Source of the DNA: Sphingorhabdus rigui | GTDB taxonomy: Bacteria > Pseudomonadota > Alphaproteobacteria > Sphingomonadales > Sphingomonadaceae | Assembly (NCBI RefSeq): GCF_014196595.1 | Contig: NZ_JACIEA010000001.1 | Location: 11,585-75,584, forward strand | Length of the DNA stretch: 64,000 bases | Direction: 5' to 3' | Shown here: one piece after another, positions 8,951 to 17,495 of the stretch | Numbering within the stretch: position 1 is the stretch's first letter | How the letters are laid out: every line of letters starts with the position of its first letter | Made by a program: the position numbers and the translations under genes | Notes under the pieces: generated by a model | Told to the model about the DNA's origin: nothing | Seen by the model: the letters and a program-made list of their open reading frames with translations, nothing else | Database searches by the model: none

Positions 8951-10270
8951 TTATGCGCCCAAAATGTGCATGACCATTGGCTCGCCAAGCAGACTGTCGG
9001 AATGCTTGAGTGCCTGAAGCGTATCATTGATCGCTTGCTCTGGCCCAGCATGGGTGACCATCGCTACCAAGGCCGTTCCGTCGTCACCAGCTTCGGTCTG
9101 GATCAGGCTTTCAATCGAAAGCCCCGCATCGCGCATCGCCGCTGTAATTTCTGCGAGCACGCCGACGCGGTCGGCGACCACCATACGCAAATAGGATTTG
9201 CTGACCCGGTGCGCCGATGCTGCACGTGGCAGCTTTTCAAGCTCGGCCGATGGCATCGAGAAGGCGGGCCCTGTTTCCTTGCGCGCAATGTCGACAAGGT
9301 CGGCCACAACCGCGGACGCCGTTGGCTTGTCCCCTGCGCCCGCGCCCTGGAATAAAAGCCGTCCGGAGAAGTTGCCTTCAGCCACGACCGCATTGGTCGC
9401 GCCGATGACATGCGCCAGCGGATGGCTGAGCGGGACAAGGCATGGTTCAACGCGTTGGAAAATATTGGCAGAGCCATTGTCGCCGTCGATTTCGGCAAGC
9501 CCGATCAGGCGGATGCGATAACCCAGCGTCTTTGCTTGGGCGATGTCGGCGGCGAGTATTTTGCGAACACCGCGCGCTTCGACGCCGCCAAAATCAATGA
9601 CAGAACCAAAGCTGAGCGAGGCCAGAATGGAAAGCTTATGCGCAGCGTCAATGCCGTCAATATCGAACGAAGGATCGGATTCGGCAAAGCCCTTTGCCTG
9701 TGCGTCAGACAGCACCTGCGCAAAATCGAGGCCATCACGCTCCATCGTCGACAAGATGAAATTGCATGTCCCGTTCAATATGCCATATACGCGATCGATC
9801 CGGTTGGCGGCGGCACCGTCGCGCAAGCCTTGAATCACCGGAATACCGCCAGCGACAGCAGCTTCAAATTTGAGCGCGGCCTGCTTGCTTTCGGCCAGAG
9901 CCGCCAGCTCAGCGCCGTGATGGGCGACCATGGCTTTGTTGGCCGTGACCAAAGCACGTCCGTTTGTCAGCGTTTCGCGCGCCAATGTAAGCGCTGGGCC
10001 ATCAGCCCCGCCGACAAGTTCAACGACGACATCGAGATCGTCTACGGTGGCCAATTCGCCCATGTCGTCGACCCAGCGATAACCGGACAGATCAACACCC
10101 CGGTCTTTGGTCCGGTCGCGCGCGGTGATGGCAACAATCTGGATCTCGCGGCCCGCCCGGCGCGCGATCAAGGCGCTATTTTCTTCCAGAAGGCGGATAA
10201 CGCCGGTTCCTACTGTCCCAAGACCAGCCAGACCCACCTTAAGCGGGGCGATACGAGAGGGGGTGGACAT
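8951..10270 (-). CDS. hom: Homoserine dehydrogenase
   Basis: 439 residues from the ATG at 10270; the open frame extends 34 codons further up, but those codons look non-coding and an AGGA lies 14 nt before this ATG. The N-terminal Rossmann fold has 'VGLAGLGTVGTGVIRLL', the central part carries 'GGIPVIQGLRDG..ANRI', 'GILNGTCNFIL' and 'GFAESDPSFDIDGIDAAHKL', and the C-terminal about 85 residues form an ACT domain ('LRMVVADRVGVLAEITAAM'), which implies allosteric feedback. The enzyme reduces aspartate semialdehyde to homoserine, the branch-point for threonine and methionine; metC and the met operon lie nearby. Upstream of glpX. Confidence 0.96.
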   Translation of the reverse strand: MSTPSRIAPLKVGLAGLGTVGTGVIRLLEENSALIARRAGREIQIVAITARDRTKDRGVDLSGYRWVDDMGELATVDDLDVVVELVGGADGPALTLARETLTNGRALVTANKAMVAHHGAELAALAESKQAALKFEAAVAGGIPVIQGLRDGAAANRIDRVYGILNGTCNFILSTMERDGLDFAQVLSDAQAKGFAESDPSFDIDGIDAAHKLSILASLSFGSVIDFGGVEARGVRKILAADIAQAKTLGYRIRLIGLAEIDGDNGSANIFQRVEPCLVPLSHPLAHVIGATNAVVAEGNFSGRLLFQGAGAGDKPTASAVVADLVDIARKETGPAFSMPSAELEKLPRAASAHRVSKSYLRMVVADRVGVLAEITAAMRDAGLSIESLIQTEAGDDGTALVAMVTHAGPEQAINDTLQALKHSDSLLGEPMVMHILGA

Positions 10271-10503
10271 AGCTTCTAATTTCCTGCCGAAAGAATGCGT
10301 ATTTGCGCCGCGCTTAAGCGGATTTGCGTTTAATTGCCAGCCCCGGCTTGCTGCAAAGTCACGGCCTGACAAATTGCGCAGAGCCTATCGCCCCTGCGAA
10401 AACAGCATTGCGATGCGTGCCAACGTCTTTTTGGTGGGAGTAAGCTAGCCCTGTGACCCATCATTCGCTAGGGGCCACTAATTGGTTTCACAGGGAGCGG
10501 CAA

Positions 10504-11373
10504 ATGCGTGCAGTCGGCGTTATCGGAGCAGGTCAAATGGGTGCGGGCATCGCACAGGTCAGCGCTGGCGCTGGCTATCATGTCTATTTGTCGGACCTTG
10601 ATCTGGCGAAGGCCGAAGAAGGCAAGGCCGGTATCGCCAAGGCACTCAGCCGTCTGGTCGCCAAAGAAAAAATGTCGGCGGGCGATGTCGAGACGCTTTT
10701 GTCGCACATAGAACCAGTTGCCAGCTATGAACCGATGGCCGACGCCGGGCTGATCATCGAAGCTGCGACCGAGCGGGAAGACATCAAGCGCAAGATTTTT
10801 GAATCGGTGGGCGCGGTCCTTGGTGATCGGGCCGTATTGGCCTCCAACACGTCATCCATTCCCATCACGCGGCTGGCGCAAGCATCACCGGACCCACAGC
10901 GTTTCATCGGCGTGCATTTCTTTAACCCCGTTCCCGTCATGGGCCTGATTGAAATCATCCGCGGGTTGGCGACGACCGATGCGACTGTTGATGTCGTCCG
11001 CCAATATGGCGAAGCATTGGGCAAGCAATTGGTGTTTGCAAATGATGCCCCCGGCTTCATCGTCAATCGCGTGCTGATGCCCATGATAAACGAAGCATGT
11101 TTCGCGCTGGGTGAAGGCGTTGCCACTATGCGCGATATCGACACCGCGTGCCAATTGGGTCTTAACCACCCGATGGGGCCACTGACACTGGCGGATTTCA
11201 TTGGCCTCGACACCTGCCTTGAAATCACAAATGTGCTGTTTCAATCGACAGGCGATCCGAAATTCCGGCCAGCGCCATTGCTGCAAAAATATGTTGAGGC
11301 CGGCTGGTTCGGACGCAAAACGAAGCGTGGCTTTTACGATTATTCGGGCGAAGTGCCGCAGCCAACACGCTGA
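10504..11373 (+). CDS. 3-hydroxybutyryl-CoA dehydrogenase
   Basis: 289 residues from the ATG at 10504 (GGGAGCG ribosome-binding site); an upstream GTG at 10453 would add an unlikely extension. N-terminal NAD-binding '[16 protein letters not shown]', then '[11 protein letters not shown]' and '[17 protein letters not shown]' with the catalytic His, and a C-terminal dimerisation domain ending in '[16 protein letters not shown]'. It oxidises or reduces 3-hydroxyacyl-CoA in butyrate/PHB and fatty-acid metabolism. It is divergent from hom and convergent with metC. In relatives this gene often follows etfBA; here etfBA lies 26 kb away. Confidence 0.95.
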   Translation: MRAVGVIGAGQMGAGIAQVSAGAGYHVYLSDLDLAKAEEGKAGIAKALSRLVAKEKMSAGDVETLLSHIEPVASYEPMADAGLIIEAATEREDIKRKIFESVGAVLGDRAVLASNTSSIPITRLAQASPDPQRFIGVHFFNPVPVMGLIEIIRGLATTDATVDVVRQYGEALGKQLVFANDAPGFIVNRVLMPMINEACFALGEGVATMRDIDTACQLGLNHPMGPLTLADFIGLDTCLEITNVLFQSTGDPKFRPAPLLQKYVEAGWFGRKTKRGFYDYSGEVPQPTR

Positions 11374-11382
11374 TATCTAGGG

Positions 11383-12555
11383 TCAGGACCCATTAAATGC
11401 TTGGCCAAGGTCGGCGATAAGATCATCTGTGTCCTCAAGCCCGATTTGCAGGCGGATCAGTGTGCCGGGCTTGTCCCACGCGACGACTGACCGGTACTTC
11501 TCGGGCTGCACGGGCAACGCAAGGCTTTCAAACCCGCCCCAGCTATAGCCAATGCCAAACAGTTGCAGCGCATCGACAAAGGCCGCTGCTGTTGCGGCGT
11601 CGCCGGTGTGGATGAATGAAAACAATCCCGATGATCCGGTAAAGTCGCGTTTCCAAATATCGTGCCCGGGGCAATCGGGCAAAGCAGGATGGAAAACGGT
11701 GGCGACATTTGCCTGTGTCTGCAGCCATCGCGCAATATGGAGCGCAGACGTCTCATGCGCTTTCATCCGCACCGACAAGGTGCGTAGACCGCGGCTCGCG
11801 AGATAGGCATCGTCGGGTGAAACGGTCTGGCCAAGTTGCTGCGCGGTTTGGCGCAATTTCGTCCATAATTTATCGTGCGTGGTGACACTGCCCATCATCA
11901 CATCGCTGTGGCCGACAATATATTTGGTGCACGACAAGATCGCCATATCGACGCCCTTGTCGAGCGCGGTGTGGAAATAGGATGTTGCCCATGTGTTATC
12001 GAGAAGGGTGACGACATTGCGTTTTTTCGCAGCGGCGCAGATTGCAGGAATGTCCTGCATTTCAAATGTCAGGCTGCCGGGTGATTCGAGCAATATGGCG
12101 CGCGTGCGATCACAAAATAGCGCGTCATAATCGGTGGTGCGTGGGTCAAAATATCGGGTCTCAACCCCAAAGCGCTTCAGAAACCCGTCGGCCAAAGACC
12201 GGCTTGGATCATAGGCGTTGTCGGTCATCAGCAAGATGTCACCTGCCTTCAGCACCGACAGCAGCGCACAAGCAATCGCGGCAACACCCGACGGATACAG
12301 CATGGTCCCATGCGCACCAGGCTCCATTGCGGTCAGCGCGTCGGCGAGGGACCATTGCGTCGGCGACCCACGACGGCCGTAGAAAAATCGGCCGTCTTCG
12401 TTGCGCGCTTTGCCCGCCTCCAGCTCAGCCACATTTTCATATAAATGTGTGCTGGCGCGCCAAACAGGTACGTTCACGACGGGGCCCGTGAGCGAGGCCT
12501 TGCGCCCTGCAGTGACTGTTTTGGTGGCTGGCTTTTGAGGTTTGTGGGAACTCAA
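11383..12555 (-). CDS. metC: Cystathionine beta-lyase (PLP-dependent)
   Basis: 390 residues when started at the TTG at 12555, which overlaps the sseA stop codon and has AGGG about 8 nt upstream; a start at 12597 inside sseA is formally open. Cys/Met-metabolism PLP-enzyme fold: 'FYGRRGSPTQWSLADAL', 'DILLMTDNAYDPSR', and the PLP-lysine region 'AILSCTKYIVGHSDVMMG'. It cleaves cystathionine to homocysteine, pyruvate and ammonia in methionine synthesis. The gene overlaps sseA, so the two are translationally coupled, joining transsulfuration and mercaptopyruvate metabolism. The true start codon is the only uncertain point. Confidence 0.92.
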   Translation of the reverse strand: MSSHKPQKPATKTVTAGRKASLTGPVVNVPVWRASTHLYENVAELEAGKARNEDGRFFYGRRGSPTQWSLADALTAMEPGAHGTMLYPSGVAAIACALLSVLKAGDILLMTDNAYDPSRSLADGFLKRFGVETRYFDPRTTDYDALFCDRTRAILLESPGSLTFEMQDIPAICAAAKKRNVVTLLDNTWATSYFHTALDKGVDMAILSCTKYIVGHSDVMMGSVTTHDKLWTKLRQTAQQLGQTVSPDDAYLASRGLRTLSVRMKAHETSALHIARWLQTQANVATVFHPALPDCPGHDIWKRDFTGSSGLFSFIHTGDAATAAAFVDALQLFGIGYSWGGFESLALPVQPEKYRSVVAWDKPGTLIRLQIGLEDTDDLIADLGQAFNGS

Positions 12556-13394
12556 GCCGCACCCTGCGCCTTGGGGGTGTCCTTGTCCAAGCCCCATTCG
12601 GACCAGCTGCCATCATATAAGGCAACGTCCGATTTTCCGGTGAGGCGTGCGCCGAACAGAACAACAGCTGCGGTCATTCCAGAGCCGCAGGTTGTGATCA
12701 TGGGTTTGTTCAAATCAACGCCCGCATCGGTAAAGGCTTGGGTCAACGCATCGCCGCGCTTCCACGTGCCGTCTGCGTTAAAAAGATTGCCAAAGGGCAA
12801 GTTGCGGCTGCCGGGGATATGGCCGGAAGCCATGTCAGGCCGCGGTTCAGATTCTTCACCGGTAAATCGTCCTGCACCGCGGGCATCCACAACATCGGCT
12901 TCCTTGCTGTGCAGATTGGCGAGCATGTCTGCTTTGTTGCGCACGGCCTTTTCGTCTTTCCAGACAGTGAAGTGGCGGTGTCGCAACGTAGGCTTGCCGG
13001 TTTCGAGCGCGCGGCCTTCGGCTTTCCATTTTGCAATGCCGCCATCGAGGATCGCGACATCATGCGCGCCAAACAAGGTCAGCATCCACCAGGCACGCGT
13101 TGCCGATTTGAACGGGCTGTCGTCGTAGACCACGATACGGCTGCCATCGCCCAGGCCCAGTGATTGCATGCGGCTGGCAAATTTTTCCGGCGGCGGCAAT
13201 GTATTGGGCAGGCTGCTGTTTGCGTCGGCGAGTTCTTGCAAGTCCATGAAAACAGCGCCGGGAATATGGCCACCTTCATATTCGGCCTGCGCATTGCGGC
13301 CAGCATCGGGCATGAACCAGGTGGCATCGACCACGCGCAAATCAGACGCGCCGATTTCATTCGCCAACCATTCGGTACTTACTAACAATTCCAT
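12552..13394 (-). CDS. sseA: 3-mercaptopyruvate sulfurtransferase
   Basis: 280 residues from the ATG at 13394 (AAGGAC 6 nt ahead); a longer frame upstream is not supported. Two rhodanese domains: the inactive N-terminal one ('LRVVDATWFMPDAGRNAQAE', 'GSRIVVYDDS') and the catalytic C-terminal one with 'VVDARGAGRFTGEESEPRPDMA', 'HIPGSRNLPF' and the active-site loop 'TTCGSGMTA', whose Cys-Gly-Ser-Gly suits mercaptopyruvate rather than thiosulfate. It transfers sulfur from 3-mercaptopyruvate to acceptors such as cyanide or thiols. First gene of a pair with metC. Confidence 0.94.
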   Translation of the reverse strand: MELLVSTEWLANEIGASDLRVVDATWFMPDAGRNAQAEYEGGHIPGAVFMDLQELADANSSLPNTLPPPEKFASRMQSLGLGDGSRIVVYDDSPFKSATRAWWMLTLFGAHDVAILDGGIAKWKAEGRALETGKPTLRHRHFTVWKDEKAVRNKADMLANLHSKEADVVDARGAGRFTGEESEPRPDMASGHIPGSRNLPFGNLFNADGTWKRGDALTQAFTDAGVDLNKPMITTCGSGMTAAVVLFGARLTGKSDVALYDGSWSEWGLDKDTPKAQGAA

Positions 13395-13455
13395 GTTTTG
13401 TCCTTGCCCGCTATTTTTGATTCTTGTGCGGTGCAAGATAAGCCGCTTTTCCAAA

Positions 13456-14979
13456 CTAGCCAAGCGTTTCGAGAAATTGCTGTGCCTGACGACGAAGCGC
13501 GACTTTATCGGCCTGCGCCATCCGGTCCCAGTTTTTATACGGCATCGCCATGCGCGGGTTCTTGCGCAGCCTATCTTCGTTGCGCGCAATAAATTCCCAA
13601 TAAAGCGCATTGAACGGACATGCCTTGGGCCCGGTTTTTTGTTTCACATCATAACGGCAGCTGGAGCAATAATCCGACATGCGGTTTATATAGGCGCCAC
13701 TGGCTGCATAAGGTTTTGACGCCAGCATGCCGCCGTCTGCAAACTGGCTCATGCCCAGGCTGTTCGGCAATTCGACCCATTCATACGCGTCGGCATAAAC
13801 GGCGAGATACCATATATGCACTTCGGCGGGGTTGATGCCCGCCAGCAGGGCGAAATTGCCTGTAATCATCAGCCGTTGGATATGGTGGGCGTAGGAATAT
13901 GCGATTGTCTGATCGACGGTTTGCGACAGGCAATGCATGTCGGTTTTGCCGGTCCAATAAAATTCCGGTAGCGGCCGTTCGGCGGCAAGGGCATTGCTTT
14001 CCACATATTGCGGACCGGCATGCCAATAAATACCGCGCACATATTCGCGCCAACCAATGACCTGACGAATGAAGCCCTCAGCCGCGTTTATGGGCACTTT
14101 TCCGGCCTGATATCGCTCTTCGACGGCGCGGCACAATTCCAGCGGATCAAGCAACCCGGTATTGATGTAGGGTGACAAAATCGAATGCCATAAAAATGGC
14201 TCGCCGGTGAGCATTGCGTCCTGATAATCCCCAAAGGACGGCAAAGCATGTTTCAGAAAATGTGCTTGCTGTTTCAGCGCGTCGGCACGTGTGACCGCAA
14301 AACCGAATTTCGCGGTCTGGCCCATATTGATCGCGAATTTTGCTTCGACCATTTCAATCACGTCCTGCGTGATATCGTCCGGCGCGAAATGCAGTGGCTG
14401 CGGCATCGCGAGATCGCGCTTGGCCGGTTTCCGGTTTTCCGCGTCAAAATTCCACTGCCCGCCGACGGGTGCATCGCCATCCATCAGCAATTTCGATTTA
14501 CGCCGCATGTCGCGATAGAAATATTCCATGCGAAGTTGCTTGCGGTCCTTGGCCCAGCTTTCGAATTCGGCATGGTCACACAAGAAACGGTCGTCGGCGC
14601 GTACCTCTACGGGCACATCAAAGCGGTCGGCCCAGCTATCCAGCATGGCCTTCACCCGCCACTCGCCGGCTTCGGTGACACAAATGGCGGATGCGCTATG
14701 CCGTTCCATCGCGCGGGCGAGTTCGCCGGTAAAACTGCCGCTGTTTTCCGGCTCTGCCAGCTTCACATAGTCGACGGTCCATCCGGCTGAACGCAGATCT
14801 TCGGCATGGTGACGCATTGCCGATAATATGAACGCCATTTTGGATTTGTGGTGCGGCACATAGGTCGTCTCTTCATCGAGTTCGGCCATCAAAATGACGC
14901 ACGTTTTTTTGTCCTGCCCCGCCAATGACGAAAGCGCATGGCTCAGTTGGTCGCCGAGTACAGGAATAAGGGTCGTCAT
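13456..14979 (-). CDS. Fe-S cluster photolyase/cryptochrome (FeS-BCP, PhrB-type (6-4) photolyase)
   Basis: 507 residues, the length of the deoxyribodipyrimidine photolyase-related class. The N-terminal antenna domain starts '[16 protein letters not shown]' and the C-terminal FAD-binding helical domain includes '[14 protein letters not shown]', '[17 protein letters not shown]' and '[19 protein letters not shown]'. The Fe-S ligands are visible as 'YCSSC' plus 'ACPFN', with a further Cys upstream ('LELCRAVEE'), as in Agrobacterium PhrB. Family role: light-driven repair of UV photoproducts, with a ribolumazine antenna and FAD. It is divergent from queF over a 165-bp intergenic stretch. Dimer versus (6-4) specificity cannot be read from sequence alone. 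Confidence 0.9.
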   Translation of the reverse strand: MTTLIPVLGDQLSHALSSLAGQDKKTCVILMAELDEETTYVPHHKSKMAFILSAMRHHAEDLRSAGWTVDYVKLAEPENSGSFTGELARAMERHSASAICVTEAGEWRVKAMLDSWADRFDVPVEVRADDRFLCDHAEFESWAKDRKQLRMEYFYRDMRRKSKLLMDGDAPVGGQWNFDAENRKPAKRDLAMPQPLHFAPDDITQDVIEMVEAKFAINMGQTAKFGFAVTRADALKQQAHFLKHALPSFGDYQDAMLTGEPFLWHSILSPYINTGLLDPLELCRAVEERYQAGKVPINAAEGFIRQVIGWREYVRGIYWHAGPQYVESNALAAERPLPEFYWTGKTDMHCLSQTVDQTIAYSYAHHIQRLMITGNFALLAGINPAEVHIWYLAVYADAYEWVELPNSLGMSQFADGGMLASKPYAASGAYINRMSDYCSSCRYDVKQKTGPKACPFNALYWEFIARNEDRLRKNPRMAMPYKNWDRMAQADKVALRRQAQQFLETLG

Positions 14980-15144
14980 GATCGGATCGTTAGCGAGGCC
15001 ATGTCCGGGGCACGATACAGGTTTTCAGGAAACCAGCGCGCTTTGCCCAAGCCCAATGCGTTTTTGCGTGCACGCGACGTGCATATCTCGCGCAATCGCG
15101 ATGAGCCGTTTGCTTCCCGTGGTGAAACCGCTAAATGCGCAGCT

Positions 15145-15603
15145 ATGACTGACGAACTAAAGCCGATGTATCTGGGTGCGCAAAGCGCACTTCCCCAAAC
15201 GCCTGAAGAGGCCGAGCTGGATTATGTCCCCAATCCGCGCCCCGATACGCTGTATCTCGCCCGCTTTGCCGTGCCTGAGTTTACGTCTTTATGTCCGGTC
15301 ACAGCACAACCCGATTTTGCCCATCTGGTTATCGATTATGCGCCGGACAAAAGCATTGTTGAATCGAAGTCGCTGAAGCTTTTCTTGGGTTCGTTCCGCA
15401 ACCATGCCGCCTTTCACGAAGATTGCACCGTTGGCATTGGGCAGCGGCTTTTCACCGAAATGAAGCCGCATTGGCTGCGCATCGGTGGATATTGGTATCC
15501 GCGCGGGGGAATACCCATCGATGTGTTCTGGCAATCGGGGGAGCCGCCAAAGGGACTGTGGCTGCCTGATCAGGGCGTTGCTCCGTACCGGGGTCGTGGC
15601 TGA
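15145..15603 (+). CDS. queF: NADPH-dependent preQ0 reductase QueF (short type)
   Basis: 152 residues from the ATG at 15145; upstream codons in frame overlap the photolyase promoter region and are not supported. T-fold enzyme with catalytic Cys in '[14 protein letters not shown]', the NADPH-binding '[15 protein letters not shown]' (QueF motif) and the substrate-binding Glu/His in 'AAFHEDC'. It reduces the nitrile of 7-cyano-7-deazaguanine to preQ1 in queuosine tRNA modification. The other queuosine genes are not in the window. Length matches the unimodular (Bacillus-type) subfamily. Confidence 0.96.
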   Translation: MTDELKPMYLGAQSALPQTPEEAELDYVPNPRPDTLYLARFAVPEFTSLCPVTAQPDFAHLVIDYAPDKSIVESKSLKLFLGSFRNHAAFHEDCTVGIGQRLFTEMKPHWLRIGGYWYPRGGIPIDVFWQSGEPPKGLWLPDQGVAPYRGRG

Positions 15604-15763
15604 GTCCATTTAAACAGGTTGCCCAAGTTTCCCCGCATAACGTACGTGCCGAACGATCCCAACTGTTGACCCGGCACTCTTCTCGTCGACGCCATCGAAT
15701 CATTGGTCGCAAAAATGACCTTTGTCGGTGACAGAACGACCGCGAGGCCTCTATTGCAGCTTC

Positions 15764-16882
15764 ATGGCTGACATAAATTCGACGACCAAGAAGCGCGTGC
15801 ATAAAGCTGGCCAAACAGGCCTTGCGTCTTTGGCGCTGTTGTCCGTTTTATCGGGGTGCGTATCCGCGCCAGTGCCTCGGGGACCTGCTCCGCCAGCAGC
15901 AATAGCCCCAGCGCCAGCAGTTGTAGCGCCCGCACGTCCCGCAATTGGGCGGCCGCCCGCCGGCCTTGAAAACCTGATTCAAGATCAATGGCGTTTGTTC
16001 CCGGGGCGGACTGGTGTTGCCATTATGCGCGTTGATGGCGGTGAGTGGGTTTTGGGCCGCAGGATGGATGAATTTTTTCCCCAACAAAGCGTATCCAAAA
16101 CCTGGGTTGTGCTCACCGTGTTGGACATGGTTGATCAAGGGAAGCTTCGCCTGGACCAGAAAGTGCGGATCACGCGGGATGATCTGGCGGTTTTTCATCA
16201 GCCCATCCGTGATCAGGTCATCGCCAATGGCAGCATTGAGGTTTCCATCCTCAATCTGTTGGAGCAGGCCATTCGCGCCAGTGACAATACCGCCAATGAC
16301 TCGTTGCTGCGCACCGTAGGTGGCCCGCAAGCGGTCACCACTTTTATCGCACGCAAGAATTTGGGCGCGATCCGCTTTGGGCCGGGCGAACGCGCTCTGC
16401 AAAGCGGCATTGCCGGCCTCGACTGGAAGCAGGAATATTCAATTGGCCAGCGCTTTTATGCTGCGCGCGATGCCGTGCCGTTGGTAACCCGCAAAGCAGC
16501 GCTTGACCGTTATCTGAATGATCCAATCGATGGAGCAAGCCCGCAAGCAATTGTCCGCGCCTTGGCAAAGCTTGCCAAGGGCGAGCTGCTGTCGGCGTCT
16601 TCAACGCGCCTCATGCTCGATATCATGTCGCGGACGTCAAGTGGCCCTAACCGGTTGAAGGCTGGCGTGCCTGCGGGCTGGAGCTTTTTGCATAAGACCG
16701 GAACCGGGCAGGTTTTGCCGCCGGTGTCCACGGGATATAATGATATCGGGATTATGACTGCACCAGATGGCACACGTTACGCTGTCGCAGTGATGATGGG
16801 CAGCACGACGGCGTCTATTCCGCAACGGATGACGTTCATGCAATTTGTATCGCGCTCTGTGGCTTCATACCACCAGAACTGA
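15764..16882 (+). CDS. Class A beta-lactamase-like serine hydrolase, lipoprotein, enlarged omega region
   Basis: 372 residues from the ATG at 15764 (no clear ribosome-binding site; GTG at 15722 is an alternative). A lipoprotein signal 'LASLALLSVLSGC' is followed by a Pro/Ala-rich spacer of about 50 residues. Catalytic motifs are complete: 'SVSK' (Ser70-x-x-Lys73), 'SDN' (130-132) and 'KTGTG' (234). Thirty-six residues after the SDN serine comes 'ERALQ', placing Glu at position 166, but position 170 is Gln instead of Asn. The stretch from SDN to KTG is 138 residues against 104 in TEM, so about 34 extra residues sit after Glu166. Likely an outer-membrane-anchored periplasmic enzyme; whether it hydrolyses beta-lactams is unproven. 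Confidence 0.8.
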   Translation: MADINSTTKKRVHKAGQTGLASLALLSVLSGCVSAPVPRGPAPPAAIAPAPAVVAPARPAIGRPPAGLENLIQDQWRLFPGRTGVAIMRVDGGEWVLGRRMDEFFPQQSVSKTWVVLTVLDMVDQGKLRLDQKVRITRDDLAVFHQPIRDQVIANGSIEVSILNLLEQAIRASDNTANDSLLRTVGGPQAVTTFIARKNLGAIRFGPGERALQSGIAGLDWKQEYSIGQRFYAARDAVPLVTRKAALDRYLNDPIDGASPQAIVRALAKLAKGELLSASSTRLMLDIMSRTSSGPNRLKAGVPAGWSFLHKTGTGQVLPPVSTGYNDIGIMTAPDGTRYAVAVMMGSTTASIPQRMTFMQFVSRSVASYHQN

Positions 16883-16941
16883 CGCCTTATTGCGATGTTT
16901 CGGTTGGAGCGCCGCGCGCGGCATCCAACGTGTCTACGGCA

Positions 16942-16980
16942 GACAAAGAAAAGGGCCGTCCTGCAAGCAGAACAGCCCTT
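16942..16980 (-). terminator. Rho-independent terminator of the Ala-rich lipoprotein gene
   Basis: Read on the minus strand: a 14-bp stem (16951-16964 with 16967-16980, two G-U pairs) with a 2-nt loop, followed by TTCTTTG. It lies just past the stop of the lipoprotein gene and also between two convergent genes. Confidence 0.85.
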
Positions 16981-17010
16981 ATCAAAAACTTTCGCTAAAA
17001 AGCGCGAATA

Positions 17011-17265
17011 TTACTTCGCAGCTTCTTTCGCAGCGTCTGCAGCAGGTGCAGCAGCAGCAGCGTCTGCAGCAGGAGCAGCAGCAGCGTCAGCAGCAGGAGC
17101 AGCTTCAGTTGCAGCAGCGTCAGCGCCTTCTACAGCTGCGTCAGCAGCTTCAGCAGGAGCTTCTGTGGTTGCTTCAGTTGCTTCTGTGGTTGCTTCTTCA
17201 GCACCTGAGCAAGCAGCCAAACCGAGCGAAGCGGCAAGAACGAGAGATACAGCAATTTTCTTCAT
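17011..17265 (-). CDS. Small Ala/Glu/Thr-rich lipoprotein of low complexity
   Basis: 84 residues. Signal peptide 'MKKIAVSLVLAASLGLAAC' ends in a classical lipobox (LAAC), so the mature chain starts at Cys19 as an anchored lipoprotein. The rest is nearly all Ala, Glu, Thr, Pro and Asp in short repeats ('EATTEA', 'APAADAAAA'). At the DNA level it is an imperfect GCA/GCT-rich triplet microsatellite (about 17030-17130), prone to slippage. The anionic, unstructured chain resembles abundant small alphaproteobacterial lipoproteins. It has its own strong terminator. Function unknown; it may be a spacer or cell-surface coat protein. Confidence 0.8.
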   Translation of the reverse strand: MKKIAVSLVLAASLGLAACSGAEEATTEATEATTEAPAEAADAAVEGADAAATEAAPAADAAAAPAADAAAAAPAADAAKEAAK

Positions 17266-17458
17266 ATGGGAAACCCCCTAGCAAAACTTATGAAAACCTG
17301 ACAGGCACACCACAACGAATGCAGTAATGTCTGCGGACAGCCCTCTAGCCCGTTCACAATTCGGTGGCAATGCGCTTTTTTATTCCGGTAAGCTGATCAG
17401 CCTCAAAATTGCGCCTAACTCTACCAGAACGGTAGAAAATGCGGGGGATTTGAGCCGA

Positions 17459-17487
17459 TTGACTTGATATAAAGATTTCTTTATATG
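17459..17487 (+). promoter_or_regulatory. Candidate promoter of the sahR-met operon, probably leaderless
   Basis: TTGACT (17459-17464), 17-bp spacer and TATATG (17482-17487) place transcription start at about 17494-17495, right before the ATG at 17496. No Shine-Dalgarno sequence precedes that ATG, consistent with a leaderless mRNA. The assignment is by eye. Confidence 0.6.
17467..17486. promoter_or_regulatory. Perfect 20-bp palindrome, candidate SahR operator
   Basis: ATATAAAGA-TT-TCTTTATAT: 9-bp perfect arms. It lies between and over the -35 and -10 elements of the operon promoter, 10 bp ahead of the regulator's ATG, the ideal place for autorepression. AT-rich palindromes of this kind are, from memory, the type reported for proteobacterial SahR; the match was not computed. 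Confidence 0.8.
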
Positions 17488-17495
17488 ACATCGAA

